Part shown: positions 47,781-61,099 of the stretch, piece after piece
Layout of the letters: the number at the start of each line of letters is the position of its first letter
Position numbering within the stretch: the first letter of the stretch is position 1
Source of the DNA: Turritopsis dohrnii
Taxonomy: Eukaryota > Cnidaria > Hydrozoa > Anthoathecata > Oceaniidae
Direction of reading: 5' to 3'
NCBI GenBank assembly: GCA_027922465.2
Contig: BQMF02000787.1
Span: 49,236 to 113,235 of the forward strand
DNA length: 64,000 nt
The notes under the pieces: generated by a model
What the model saw: the letters and a program-made list of their open reading frames with translations, nothing else
What the model was told of the DNA's origin: nothing
The model's database searches: none
Program-made: the position numbers and the translations under genes

Positions 47781-48175
47781 ATTTTCCCTCCTTTTGACTG
47801 AAACCATGTTTTTTACCAAGAAGATGAAAAGTACGTTTTACGTAAAACAAATAATACCATAAAGCAGAACTATACATCCAGGCACACAAAAGCCTGCAAC
47901 ATCCCACTATGTAATCACATATGTGCATATCACATTCAAAAAGGATTTTATGGGTTCGACACTGGAGTTGTTGAATCAAGGTTTGTAAAATTATTTTCAC
48001 CATGGAGAGGTGAAGCACAAACATAAAAATGATAGAAAATTGAAAGATCAAAACACACAAGATTCCCTACTATTGACCAAAAACCATATTTTTTACACAG
48101 AAAATGAAAGGACACTTTTACGTGAAACAAATCATAACAAAAACTAATGCAAAACTATAGACCCATGCATACAGC
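47781..48175. repeat. Diverged direct duplication, 2 copies
   Basis: A stretch of about 110 bp beginning TTCCCTCCTTTTGACTGAAA (47,781) recurs at about 48,063 as TTCCCTACTATTGACCAAAA. The copies share an ACCAT.TTTTTTAC core, TTTTACGT.AAACAAAT and AACTATA. Old local duplication with no frame kept. Confidence 0.6.
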
Positions 48176-49519
48176 GTCTCCCTATTCAATGTGAATTGCA
48201 AACAAGGCTATACCTTCCAACAATGTTTCTTTTGTGCCAAAGTTACGCTGGACAGCAAGTATCGATGAAGTTTTGAAATAATTAATCTGTTCTTCACCAA
48301 CCATCAACATCATGATTTAAAACCATGACTTTCCTTTCTTTAATGGATTTTATACCTTTTCAATATTCATCTTACCTAAAAGAAAATGATTTTAATTGTA
48401 TAATGGTGCAGAAAACTTAACCATACTATGACGACATTGAAAAAAAGAACAACAAAACAAAACAAATAAAAACAAAGATCAAGTATGCATTTATCCATGA
48501 CAATTAAAAACACAAATTTAATGACAGAATTTGTAGATATTATTCTATACTGTGAATCTGTGAGCTCTTATTTAAATTAACAATAATGACATGACACACT
48601 AACAGTGTTAAGCAAGACTGAAGAAATTTTGAATGGCCACAAAGAAAAAGACTTGCAAATAAAGTAACATGAGGTACCATTTACAAAAGAAAAATCATGT
48701 GAAGAAATCAAAACATATTTTTTTTAGAAATAACAAAAAATCTCATACATTGGAAATGTGAGTACAATCAATATAAACATATACCCATCAATAAACTTAA
48801 GCTTTCAGTTAAAGTTACCATCGAAAGTGTTTACACAATTGATGACACGTCCCAACAACTTCCCACGAATCTAGCGCAAAACATCAAAGGAAAGTTTTTC
48901 CAATTTTCAGACCTGCTTTTGTTGGCATTTACCCTTTATTTATGGCCACAGTTGATTTTTCCTAATTTTAATTAAAAAGTAATGTTAAATCCATTACATC
49001 AAGTTGAACAACCTCAAGCAATTAAGATGCGCAAACATTTCCTCAAGTGTATTCCAAACAAATCAAATAAAAACAAAAAAATTTAAGAAACATTTAATTA
49101 CTATATCTCAAACATAATTTTCAGTTCCATGACTAACAAAAAGGTAAGATCATTTGGCAACCTGTGGTTCAGTCTGGATGTTTGGCAAAAAAGAACCATG
49201 GCTTTGAAAGTTTGAATAGAAGACTTTCTGATATGGAGTTAATAGTTGACAACACAAAAATGCACAAATATAAGTAGTGAAAAACAAAATACACATAGGT
49301 CTATCCTTCAGTCAAATAAAGCACACTACTCTAGAATCACGCACCATTTGAGGGACAGCCACCATGAGGAGCATGGAGTATGTATGGAATCTTTTCAGGA
49401 CTCCGACATTACTTAGTTAACAACAAACTTCTTACAAAAAAAATGAAAAAGCAGACTTTTTGATTATGAAAAATTATCAAAAAAACCTAATGAAAATATG
49501 AATATGAAAATTTCTTGCA

Positions 49520-52500
49520 CTAAATCCCAATTAATGTGCGTGTTTTCTTTTGGGATTGCTGCTTCAGCCTTCGAGTATTAACTATACGAGTCCGAACTTG
49601 CATATATGTCAAACCAAAACGCTCGGCGAACCTTTCCATTTCTTTCCGTGCTATGAAATAATGATACATGCAGATCAATTTAGCTGAAGATCCATAACTA
49701 GCACATTTCTCTGTTAAGAACAAAACAATCCATGACCTAAAAGAATATAGTGCCAAAGAATATTTTACCTGGGTATCCCCTTGTTTCTCTAAGATGATCA
49801 CGAAAGATCATTTCAAACTCTTTCTTGCTGAGATCATTCCAGACTTTAAAACTTCGTTGAGATTTCCCTGAAGTGAAACCAGAATACATATCATCCATAT
49901 TCACAACCCGATTTATGCATCCTGATGTTCTAGGATGATATAACTGGCATATGCAAACACAAATGCATATTAAGGGCCTGATTATATGAAACAGATTGGC
50001 CTGAGTTGAGTTTGAGTGACAGGTTGGCTTGCAGTAGCTGACTCCAAATATTGGATTTTTGCTGTCAAGAAATATCAGTATTTTCTGATTTACTTAACTC
50101 AATTTCAATGATAATATGGAAAAAGTTGCACTGGCTGAGTAGTTGAAGCAGATTATGTAAGAGAGCTGACTATATTGAATAAGCTGCTCTGGGTTGAACA
50201 GCTGACCTGGCTTGTAAATGTAGGTTGACTTGGCAAACAAAGTTGACAGCTTTTGTTTATGTAATGGCAATTGAATTTTAATAGGATCAGCAACCATTTT
50301 AACCCAACCTCGATTAACGATATTCCTATAATCAGGCTTTAGGTGTTACAAAACAGCTTAAATGTCATTTTCAGATTTCACCAGCTCTTCCACAAAATTA
50401 AACACAATCATTTTACCATGCTTTTTTGGGACTGCTCCATCCTCTGATAAACCGCTTTCATCGCCTGTATAAAGAAATATAAGTTATTTGCAACAGCTAA
50501 ATTCCGAGATTTCAAAAATTTGCAATTTATTCCCAGTAATTTTTTTTAACTGTCAAAAATTTTATGCTATTTTTTTTCATCTTCTAAAATTATTTTCCTT
50601 TCGTCATGATTTTTGATATATTTAAATAGAAACCATCTGGTAAGTTAATTCAAGCGAAATTAAGGTCTCCTAATATTTAAGCAGTAGTGGCTTAGTGGTT
50701 AAAGCATTGAGCTTAGGAACCCGATTTTGGAGGTGGGTGTTGAAAAAGTCACGATTCCTGGAGGTACTGCAACTAGCTGGATTCCCTGATGTATTTGGAG
50801 GAAAATGAAGGCTAGTCAGGGAGATTAACACTATGAAGAACATCCGGAATATGTAGCCCCACTCCTTGTTGTGGCTTCGGCCTTGATTGGGGCGAGTGAT
50901 TTACAAAAAAAATATTTAGCTTTCTATGTAGCAAAATCTTAAAATCAAATATAGTACCAGAAAATACCTATAACAGATTCTTCAACAGGTTCATAAGATG
51001 AATCGTTGTCATCACTTATATTTTCTTCATAATCTTTATAAGCTAAGATGTAAAAAGTTGTCTTCAACTATCACGTACAAAATTTATTTTAAGTGGAAGA
51101 CTGTCACTAAAAGACACAAGTTAAGGCATTGCACACATTGATCATTTGTAAAACCATTCCATTCACCCACCATATCATTATATCTCACTTACGATCAACA
51201 ACTTCATTGTCATCTTCGCCTGATTTGTAATTCACTAGAGAAAAAAACTTGAGAAATGCAAGTATCTCAGAATTTGTATGCTTTCTCTATGCAGTCATGT
51301 AACTGATCTGTCTTACCTTTCCTGGGTCGTTTTCTTTTAGGATACATCCTTAGGTTTGCAGTATTACTTTCTATCTTCTTTGTGTTACTTCCACCTTTTG
51401 TAATTTCTTTTCTAACTTTGGAAACTACAGGACATTTAGCATAGTTATCAGCAACTTGCTTTTCCATTCCTTTTTTATTTTGCCTATCCACAGAATTCAC
51501 AGATAATGGCATATCCACTTTACTGGAAGTTTCAAAACACTTAGAATCAGATGCTGTTGTAGATGCTTGTGAATGTGTAGCAAAAGTTTCTCTGTGAATA
51601 CTCATCAACTTTTCTCCAGTGGTCTTCAGCTGTTGTGAACCAGGGGCAGCTTGATACACATCTTTATTCATTCGTTCAGAGTGACCAAAATGGTTGTAAA
51701 CTAATTCTTTTTCTTTATCTGAAAGATCTAATTTGGCCAAAATGGTAGCGACACGATGACGATTCTGAGTAGCATTGATAGTACCTTTTTTATGAAGGCG
51801 AACTAGAATGTCATTTATACAGTGCCAACCACTTGCATGACTGGTACTGTTTTTTGTGCTGGCAAATATGTAGGTGTTACTATCGGCAATGCCTGCATTC
51901 CTCCTGACTTCCTCATTTGTGAGATATTGCATCGCTTTGAAACATTCAGGTGGAAACAACACAGGTACAAGGTGGTCTCCACCTTTTCCAGTTTGGTAAG
52001 TAATAAACATTGTCTCAGAATTGAAATCTCCAGGACAGTCTTCTTTATCCAGCCATTCCCCGTTGAGTGCTTCTGTCCATTGGTAAAGTTGTAAACGGAC
52101 AGGCTCCCCACCTCTCCTTGCACAAAAGATGATCAAATAAGTTGCAGTGGCAGACCTGATAGTCACAAATGCTTCAGATGGATGTGAGAATACATCAATT
52201 GAATTCATGATCACATTGCATTCATTAACTAGGAGTTGGACATCGTCATTGTTTGGCAAATTGATAGGCTTTCGGAGATTGACATTCTTACGGTAATTAA
52301 CATCGTAATACGCATCCCCAAAAAACTCATCTTGGAATAACTGCAATACTTTCAGAAATTCCACCACCTTTTGGGATCTAACATCATCATTCTTTACTAA
52401 AAAGTGGCCAGTCAAAAACTTAGCAGTAAGTTTGAGTAAATTCAAAATGCTGACTTTAAGACCACTCTTTTGTGTCGTAACAGAAATGTGATCTGTGCTT

Positions 52501-55500
52501 TCATCTGATTTCTCTGAAATGGCATTGATAGCACTTCCCAATACCATAATAACTTCTCGCCTATACATATCGGACGCATCATTTGCACCATCAGTTAATA
52601 CTACCTCAGACTGTTTTTGGTACATTTCTCGAAAACAGAGGTATAATCTGGCAGTCAGGCGCATCCTTGATCTTACTAATCTTCTTGTCTCAGTAACTTT
52701 ATCCTTCTTTCTTTTGAGTGCCTCATAGGATCTTGCTCCAAGCATCAAAATAATTTTATCTGACTTTATATAGTTCCCCACCTCATCCAAATGTAGAGTG
52801 TTTAAAAGTTCTTTGAATCCAGTTGAAAAGTTTTCATAACTTGTTTCTAACACCATAGGTACCATTGGTAACATTAAATTATTGTTTGCAGAAGGGCAAA
52901 TCAGCTGGTGACGTGCTTTATATTTTCGTGCGAAAAATCCTTTGCATCCAGAGCACATAAGTGGTGGTTCTTCTCTATCCGTTTTCCTTTCTCTCACAAA
53001 ATTTGTTTTTCCAGATTTAATAATGTCCAAATTGCAGTTTCTTATGGCCTGTTTTTTAAATAGGTCAATATGCCGATTTTGGTCTTGACCATTCATCGAA
53101 AGTAAAGGGATGACAGAAGGTTCTTTCGCATGCTTTGACAGAATGTGGCGTTTTAATCGTGTTTGTTCTTTGTTACAAAACACACAGGGGCGTGATGGCT
53201 TTTTGTATTTCTTTTTAGCTGAATGCTCTGATCCCGTACTTTTATTATCAACAAGAGATGCAACTGACAGATTACTCTCACAATCTGTATCAATTACTTC
53301 CATGGAATTATCAAGTACAGTACCAGAGTCATTCAAGGGTGCATCCATATTTGCTATTATATCATTTGCAACGACTTCATTTTCTTTTGGAATGTTGTTA
53401 ACTTCAAAAAGTATTGCTGAGTCAATATCAACACCACTGAGAATGTTATTATTTGGTAGGATGCGGCAATGTGAATGGGTTGATTCAATCATCTCCAGGA
53501 AGTGTTCTTCTGCTTGCACCACGTTTTCTGTGAAAATATCTTTGGGATCTATCTGAACATTTCTTTCAGCTGTAGAACATTGACTTGTTGATGGAGCAGA
53601 TTTATTAAAATCATCAGGCGGTTTCTCAACATTTTGAATCGAGGAAATGTCACTGACAGTGATAGTTGAATCGGCGTTCCATGTGTCGTGTTTTTCTGTG
53701 GAATGCAGTTTTTCTGCTTGAATTTCTTCTTTGATTTTGGTAGATATTGAAGCAACACTTTTAGTAGTGCACATACTCATACCATTACCAGGGCTATCAA
53801 TGTCATTTTGAAAAAACTTAAAATCAATAAATGCCCCGGGCAATAAAATTTCTGTGTCTGGTACTTGAATTGGTGAATTTTCAATACAATCAATTGAATG
53901 TTCCGTGGGAAAGTGACTCAAAACTTTGTTATCTAGTAAAGGTAAAGAGAGCGGTGGATCAAATGGGATTTCTGGATCTGAATCATCAGAGAAACTAAGA
54001 ACATCATTGACATGTAACACAGAATTTGGCAATTTATCAGCTAACACAGAACTTGTATCAGGAATGTCTGTATTTGAGCCATCACTTGTAATTGTGGATT
54101 TGTTAACACTGGGCAAAGAATTGCTAACATCATGATTGAGCAAAACTTCCTAAATAAAACAAAAGCCAGCATGGGTTTATTATGATACTTCAAACAGTCT
54201 AAGGCAAACGTTTAAACCACACACACACACACACCAACGATTCTTAAAATTTTATTTTATTTTTTATGGGGGTATCAGTGTTAATTCCAAGCACTTTTAG
54301 CTACTACTGTTTTTATAATTGAGATTGAGTTTCTGCAGTGGTAGTCTTGTCATTAGGCACGCGCCTGAATCGTATTTGCGCACGCAATAATTAATTTTTT
54401 CAGATTGAATGAAATTCTTTTCATAAAACAAAGGAATTTCGCTGACGAGTACAGAAATATTGACCAATCAGAAACATTTTCACACGGAACATCGTGTCTG
54501 CAATTGAGTAGACACCGGTCGATAGTCAAGATAAATCATATTTTAAAGGGAACTGGAACTAAGATGCTTTTTAATTTCATTGAATAACACGTAGACGAGT
54601 CCTACTGGTACCACTAATGTTTTCATTTTCTTTCGTTAGGTGAACAAAGGAATTCGTATAACGAAGGAAATTTCAAAATTACCTTAGCAACGGTGGTCGT
54701 TCTCCCTAGCAACAACAGATGTGCTTATTTGAATAAATAAACATAGGAAATAACTGATTTCGTTGATAAAAAGGAGCGGGATGACAGTTCTTGGCATGTT
54801 TCAAAAGCTTTTTAATTTCTTTTTACTGAAAAAAATTTGTTTCAATAACTCAATGTAAGATTCAGTATTTTTGCTGATAATGGTAGTAAAAAAGTGGTTG
54901 GAATTTACACTGGGTATAAACATTGATTAAAATCAAGTCATCTAGTGAGACTAATTAAGTCCAAAACTTTGATATTGTATTTTCTTATTACCTTAGTTGC
55001 TTCTTTTATAGAAGGCTGTAAGCATGAAACCTAGATATAAAAGAACTTTGTTCATAACAGTATCTATACTATGTAGTCATATTTCCCAGAAAGTTAATCA
55101 GAAGTATTAAATCAATAAATCTTTCTTCTCTTTTAAATAATACATACCAAATTTCTCCAGGGCATTTCACTAGGTTCTTCACTATAGTCATACCTAAACA
55201 AGGCAATAAAACTTAAGGTAAATTGGAATCTAAAACTTAATTGCACATTATTGGCATTATTATTAAATATACAGCCTATATTTACAGCCTAGAAGACAAA
55301 TAAGTAAAAAAGGTTTGCCATCTGCAGCAGAAAAGATTGTCTGAAGGATTTTGAAAAGTATACCTGTACACATTAATGATTATTTGATTTGCTATACTTA
55401 ACTAATTTCGAATATAACATGACTTCTGCTCATTATATGATAAGTATAATTCAAATTGCAAGTCTAATACTGTATTTCATGAAAGTAACATTGCTTTTAA

Positions 55501-58500
55501 AAATACTATACTTCTTGATGTCAAATCTATTCTTCATGTTAAGAAAACAATCTATTAGAATATGGCAATTTAAATGCATTGAAACTTTTTATGACAAATC
55601 ATTAAGTTATTTATTAGACGCAACACAACTTACCTTATTTCAGTGCCAACTTGTATAGTCTTTGTAGCAAACAGACAAAGATAAACAGCATTAGATAAAA
55701 CAATTCTTCTCATTTTTGCATTAGCATAGACAGATGGAGAATCATTGACCATACGCCCTAAGCCACATACATTGGTTGCATCTATACTATAAACAAATTT
55801 AATACATAAAACAATAAAACCAGAATTCCGATAATATAGAACATCTTCTAATTGTGGTTGTTTTACAAAATGAAAAAAAATACAAAAAGAACTTGCTTTC
55901 TTCATGTACATTTTGTACATTTAGAGCATTGATAAAAAAAAAGAAGAAGAAATAAACAAGAGATTTCTACAATCCTGACAAATAAAAATAGAAACTAGTT
56001 ATCATCCCGTATTCTGGATGATGTTGTGGTATCAAGTACCCAGGGAGATATTAATTTCTTCAGCTTCCAATATCATATACATGGCATTTTACCTTTTCAA
56101 AAAAACATCTTCTAATTGTGGTGACACAATAAAGTTGAGAGAGTTGGCAGTGGCATCTTTTTTGATTCAGTTATTACGACAACAAACAATAAAAATTTTA
56201 CTTGTAAATTAAGGAAATGATACATACACTGAAGCTTCTAAGTTTACTATTTATTATGAGATTCTTATAATACTACAAACCTGGAAAAAGTACATTTTAA
56301 AGATTATTTACTCACCATATAGATTTGCCAAATGCATTCTTAACGCCATGATATATGAAACTACCCATTCCTTTTGTGTCATATTGATAAGAGCGTGTTT
56401 CAGCTTCTTTCTCAGATATACACTCGCCTAGTATCAAACAATATGTTTTCAGTACAATAATTTGAAGGAAAAACTTGTTCTTTGTCCTGCTCATCACATT
56501 CACTAGTTAAGCCAATAAATATTTCAGCAAATATAAATACAAAGTTTGAACATTCAAGAGGCTCAAAACCAGTGGATTGAAGTGTATTTCTCAATAAAAT
56601 AGAGAAGATTTCTTTACAATAACAGTCAGCATTGATGTAATTTCAACACATCAATCAGGTCATTCTTAAAAAAACCTTTGTTTCCTATCCAGCAAATCAC
56701 AACAATTCTGTTCATCAAAAGAAGTGATTATATACAGCCTTTTCCTGCACACATGACTATGCTAACAAAGCATCAACCATATTTAATTCCAACACAAGTT
56801 GTCCTCTTGATGGATTTGATATAAAATACTCCTTCATTTCTGCAGCCTTAGGATTAAGAATGAAAATCAACCTAATTTCAATTTTTATTTTTTGCTTCAC
56901 TACCTTATTTCCCATTTGTACCTTCAGAGGCTTTCAAAAAACACATTTTATTTGATGATAAAGCATACTAAATGTGTTAATGAAATTAAACCATTACTAT
57001 AAAAAGTCACTGAAGATCTTTTGAGTTCGGAACTCACTCAAGACGCTTGTCTTGAACATTCAAAAACCTTTTGGCTACTTCTATCAATATTTTATCTACT
57101 ATAAAAATTAAACAAATTGATTCTTTTTGACCCATAGTGCATCTGATCAAAGTTTTGATATTCTTTGTTTGCAAAAGTGCTGATGTCAGTGCACAGCATC
57201 ATATTGCAAATATTCATTGAGTGGAGTTCTGTAATATATCCATTCAAAAAGATTCCACCACTATTGTAGTATCTCATTACATTCAATTGGTTATCCCAGG
57301 AAGCATAGACCAAATAGAGCATGACATATTAGAATCAAAATAATAGGATAGTGCCAAATTCCTATACCAAATACCATCCTAATATAAAGATCTACAAATG
57401 AAATATATGTACCTCGATACTCTAAGAGAAAGTCATCTTTTTCAAAATCCTTTGTGGTATATACTCCAAGACCTAAAGTCAAATCACAATTTTCAAAAAA
57501 ACATTCAAACAATCTTTTTATTACTGCTCAAATGAAAAAAAAACGTAATGCTGTTTTCTTTCTGATAACAAACAGGAAAAAGATTTGTTATTTGTTTCAT
57601 AAACCTCAAAAGGTCTAAAAATAGTGAGATAAACTTGTACTATAATCTTTATCTACTTACAAATTGATTTTAAGAAGAAAATTTGATGTTAATTGATTCC
57701 AAAATCTCATTTCTCAAGTTGTTGAGTTCTTTAGATATGTTTACTCTGTTTTTCAATTAAAAACGTTTAAGTTGGGGATTAAGGTCATTTTAAACTATTA
57801 CATCTGCAGCAGCAACAAGAAGGAGGATATGAAACATACGAAGGAAACAGAATTTTTATCATTTTTCCATAAACATTTGACTTAATTTTATTAACACAAA
57901 CCCATTTATTTCATGAGGAAGAAGGGAAACTAAAAACCTTTCCTAAGACTTTGCAGCATCTTTGATAAATAATGCTTTCATCTTCTCAGCAAAAAAGAAA
58001 GAAAATAAAAGGGTTTTACAATATTTTTCTCAAAATCATCACTACTATCTTCATCTACATCCAAAATTATTAGTTCTTTTCTAACACTTACGTTAAATGT
58101 ATAACACATTTACCAACAAAATTGGAGAATACAGTATTGAATTATTTAACAATTATCAGGATTATCAGTGCAGTGTAGATTAAATTGTCAAAAACAGTTT
58201 TGCCCAATAGAATCGTGTTAACTTTTGAAGGTATATCCAAAAAATGTAACAAAAAACATATAGTTGAGGTTTTCGGGTTTATAGCTTCTTTATCATCCAA
58301 CTTTGCTCAAGCAATTTTACAAACATTCACACAAATCCCCCAACCATAACTCAAAGGTTTTCAAATTTAGGGTACACTAATCAAACAAAACAAAATTTAG
58401 TAATACCTATCACATCACTTATTTTTTCCAATAAAAAACCTTCTGGATCAAATTTTCCAGTGATGTAATGCTTTGCTATGTCATCAGGTTTTTCTCTACA

Positions 58501-58520
58501 TCTTCGACTATGTTTCCGAT
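49520..58520 (-). CDS. SET methyltransferase - zinc finger - tyrosine recombinase - homeodomain-like fusion protein
   Basis: Visible exons on the minus strand are 58,407-58,520, 57,413-57,472, 56,316-56,427, 55,634-55,786, 55,148-55,193 and 54,149 to about 51,317, then four or five short exons down to the stop at 49,520. Phases match across the SET exons. The SET domain resembles KMT5A (PR-Set7), the histone H4 Lys20 methyltransferase: FDPEGFLLEKISDVIG, GVYTTKDFEKDDFLLEYRG, GECISEKEAETRS, then CIDATN, LGRMVNDS (the usual NHS is NDS) and EIRYDYS. The long exon has an acidic start and two C2H2-like sites (RPCVFCNKEQTRLKRH; MCSGCKGFFARKYKARHQLIC). A Crypton-type tyrosine recombinase follows with ARRGGE, TQNRHRVATILA, FGHSERMNKDVYQAAPG and a candidate catalytic Tyr. 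The tail KEMERFAERFGLTYMQVRTR resembles a homeodomain. The first exon is not identified. It may be a transposon gene or a domesticated one. Confidence 0.8.
49973..50338. mobile_element. PIF/Harbinger-like MITE in an intron
   Basis: Starts AGGGCCTGATTATATG and ends CTATAATCAGGCT, imperfect inverted ends flanked by TTA on both sides. The ends and overall style (TTGGCTTG, TGACCTGGCTTG words inside) resemble the element at 9,087-9,791. No transposase. It lies in an intron of the SET-recombinase gene. Confidence 0.6.
50683..50920 (+). mobile_element. tRNA-derived SINE
   Basis: AGTAGTGGCTTAGTGGTTAA at the start contains a pol III A box (TGGCTTAGTGG). The B box is degenerate. The body ends before an A-rich tail (ACAAAAAAAATATTT). 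It lies in an intron of the SET-recombinase gene, antisense to it. Confidence 0.6.
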
Positions 58521-58854
58521 CTAAAAAGTAAAATATTCATCAAAGATTATAGTTGGTGTAAATTAAGATCATGAATTCTGTAGAAGTAAAAAACAAGGTC
58601 AAAATTGTAATAGGTCAGAATTCATAGCAAACAATAATTACAACTTACTTGACATTATTTGTATTTCTAGTAGCTAGTTGCAGAATTACTTTAATTTCTA
58701 TACCTTACTAGGAAACAAAAGACATACAAAGTGAAAAGCTTAGTGTAAACCATTATCTTGGAAAATCAGGCATTTTCATGAACAAAAAACATTTAAAAAA
58801 AAGGCTCATCATAGCACTGAAACCCTTTAAAAAGTGAAGATAACATGATAACGT

Positions 58855-59800
58855 GTCACCTTAAAGTTGAAAAATATTTGTCACCTTAAGGCATGAAAAC
58901 TTTGTATGGTATAACATTGAGACACTTTAAATAGTAGCTATAACATGAACATAACCCAAGTGTCACCTTAAGATAGGAAAATATTTGTTGCCTTAAAGTA
59001 TAAAAAAGTAGGTCACCTTAAGGTATGAAAACTTTGTATGGTATAACATTGAGACACTTTAAATAGTAGCTATAACATGAACATAACCCAAGTGTCACCT
59101 TAAGATAGGAAAATATTTGTTGCCTTAAAGTATAAAAAAGTAGGTCACCTTAAGGTATGAAAACTTTGTATGGTATAACATTGAAACACTTTAAATAGTA
59201 GCTATAACATGAACATAACCCAAGTGTCACCTTAAGATAGGAAAATATTTGTTGCCTTAAAGTATAAAAAAGTAGGTCACCTTAAGGTATGAAAACTTTG
59301 TATGGTATAACATTGAAACACTTTAAAATGAAGATAATACATGGCCATAATTCAAGCGTCGACTTAAGGTAGGAAAATGTTTGTCGCCTTAAAGTATTAA
59401 AAAAAAGTAGGTCACCTTAAGGTATGAAAAAGTTTCATGATGTAACATTGAAACCATCTAGAAAGCAGATATAGCATGTTCAAAAAATCCAAGTGTCAAC
59501 TTAAGGTAGAAAAATGTTTGTCGCCTTAAGGTATTAAAAAAAGTAGGTCTCCTTAAGGTATGAAAAAGTTGCGTGATGTAACATTGAAACCATCTAGAAA
59601 GCAGATATAGCATGTTCAAAAAATCCAAGTGTCAACTTAAGGTAGAAAAATGTTTGTCGCCTTAAGGTATTAAAAAAAGGAGGTCACCTTAAGGTATGAA
59701 AAAGTTGCATGATGTAACATTGAAACCATCTAGAAAGCAGATATAGCATGGCTAAAATCCAAGTGTCACCTCAAGGTAGAAAAAAATATATGTTGCCATA
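58855..59800. repeat. 132-137-bp tandem repeat built on GTCACCTTAAGG
   Basis: About eight units, the first partial. Starts of the GTGTCACCTTAAG word fall near 58,961, 59,093, 59,225, 59,357, 59,494, 59,630 and 59,764, giving periods of 132 then 134-137. Each unit has three such words (TGTCACCTTAAGATAGG, TGTTGCCTTAAAGTA and AGGTCACCTTAAGGTATGAA) followed by a spacer. The first units are nearly identical and the later ones diverged. It lies about 330 bp upstream of the first recognised SET exon. Confidence 0.93.
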
Positions 59801-60784
59801 AAATATGAAAAGTGTACCATAAAAAGCATTTACAAAGTGAACAATGTAGTTGTTGTTACTCTCCAAAATGTTAGTTATTATAAAATAATATCTGTGTGGT
59901 TGATAACAAAGCAAACATCTATACAAGGAGATACATCGCTTTTGCTGGCAATTCTTAAATCCTGTTGCTCGTGATGGATCAATTCTTTCTTATAAAACTG
60001 CTACTTCATCAGGGGATGGGGCTACTTCTTCTTCACTTTTTCATTCATATATTAGTCTCATTACCAACATTCTTTGCTCTGCAAGGTTTCTGCATTGCCA
60101 GTCATCTCGTTTAGCAGGTAAAAATACTGCACATGACCATGACACTGACCTTGTTTCTTGTTTGGGAATTGGTATCCTTGGTATTTGCAGGTCAAGTAAG
60201 GAATCTATATCAACTACCACCTCAAGCAGCTTATCCTATCCATAGTCATCATCATCTTCTGGGGGTTTGTACAGTTTACAAGCTATAGTCCTTTTGAATG
60301 ATGACACAGAGTATCAAGAAGAGGAGAAAATGAGGAAATAATTAAGGATGATTAACCCCTCTAAAAAATGGCTTTAAAAGTTACAATCTTATGAAAAAAT
60401 TCACTCTTTTAGATGAGTTCCATCACATGGCTATCAACTCAGCTTATGAGCCATTGAATGTATGAACCTAGCAATTTTAGAGAATTTAGATAATTAAAAA
60501 AAGCAAAATTCCAAATTTTCTAGAAATAATTTATTTCTACAAAGTTTACAAATTTATCAAAAAAAATTGTGACCCCAATTCTGGTTTCCATAATGGCAGG
60601 TGAATCAGTCAGGAACCCATTTTTTACTATTTGGAGTCTCTATTACTCAGATTATGATCATTTTAGAACCAGTTTTTTACTGAAAATTATTATCTTTGGA
60701 GATGTGATTTTAGCACACTTGAAAAAGTTTTTTCCAAAGGATATGGGTTCTAGTAACCCAAAAAACATTTTGGTACTAACTTAT
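59801..60784. other. Spacer with a possible decayed exon
   Basis: Mostly empty. On the minus strand, about 60,250 to 60,060 stays open for roughly 60 codons, with QIPRIPIPKQETRS and LPAKRDDWQCRNLAEQRMLV. It then meets a stop. It could be an upstream exon or a decayed piece of the neighbouring gene. I do not recognise it. Confidence 0.3.
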
Positions 60785-60968
60785 TACTAACCCTCACTCA
60801 GCCCTATTGACCCCCGGAACATCTGAAGATTTCACGGGGGAATAGGCTGGTAGCAGTACCACCAGGGATGCAGCCAAAAGAAGTTGTGTTCATCCAGAGC
60901 GGGAATCGAACCCTGAACCTCGAGTGTACCAACCAAACACACTACCATTATGCCACTACTGCTTAGAT
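60785..60968 (-). mobile_element. tRNA-derived SINE
   Basis: Read on the minus strand it begins AGCAGTAGTGGCATAATGG (A box TGGCATAATGG). A clear B box follows, GGTTCGATTCC, at the tRNA-like distance. The 5' part matches the style of the SINE at 50,683. Confidence 0.75.
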
Positions 60969-61099
60969 CTGGAATAAACTTGAAACCTTTTATATTTCAA
61001 AAATGAATTTAGATTCAAAGATTATCACGATTTACAAAACAAGAATGAGCATAATTAGCTGAAGTTAAAACATGATTATGTAGTTCTCAAATATTCGAA

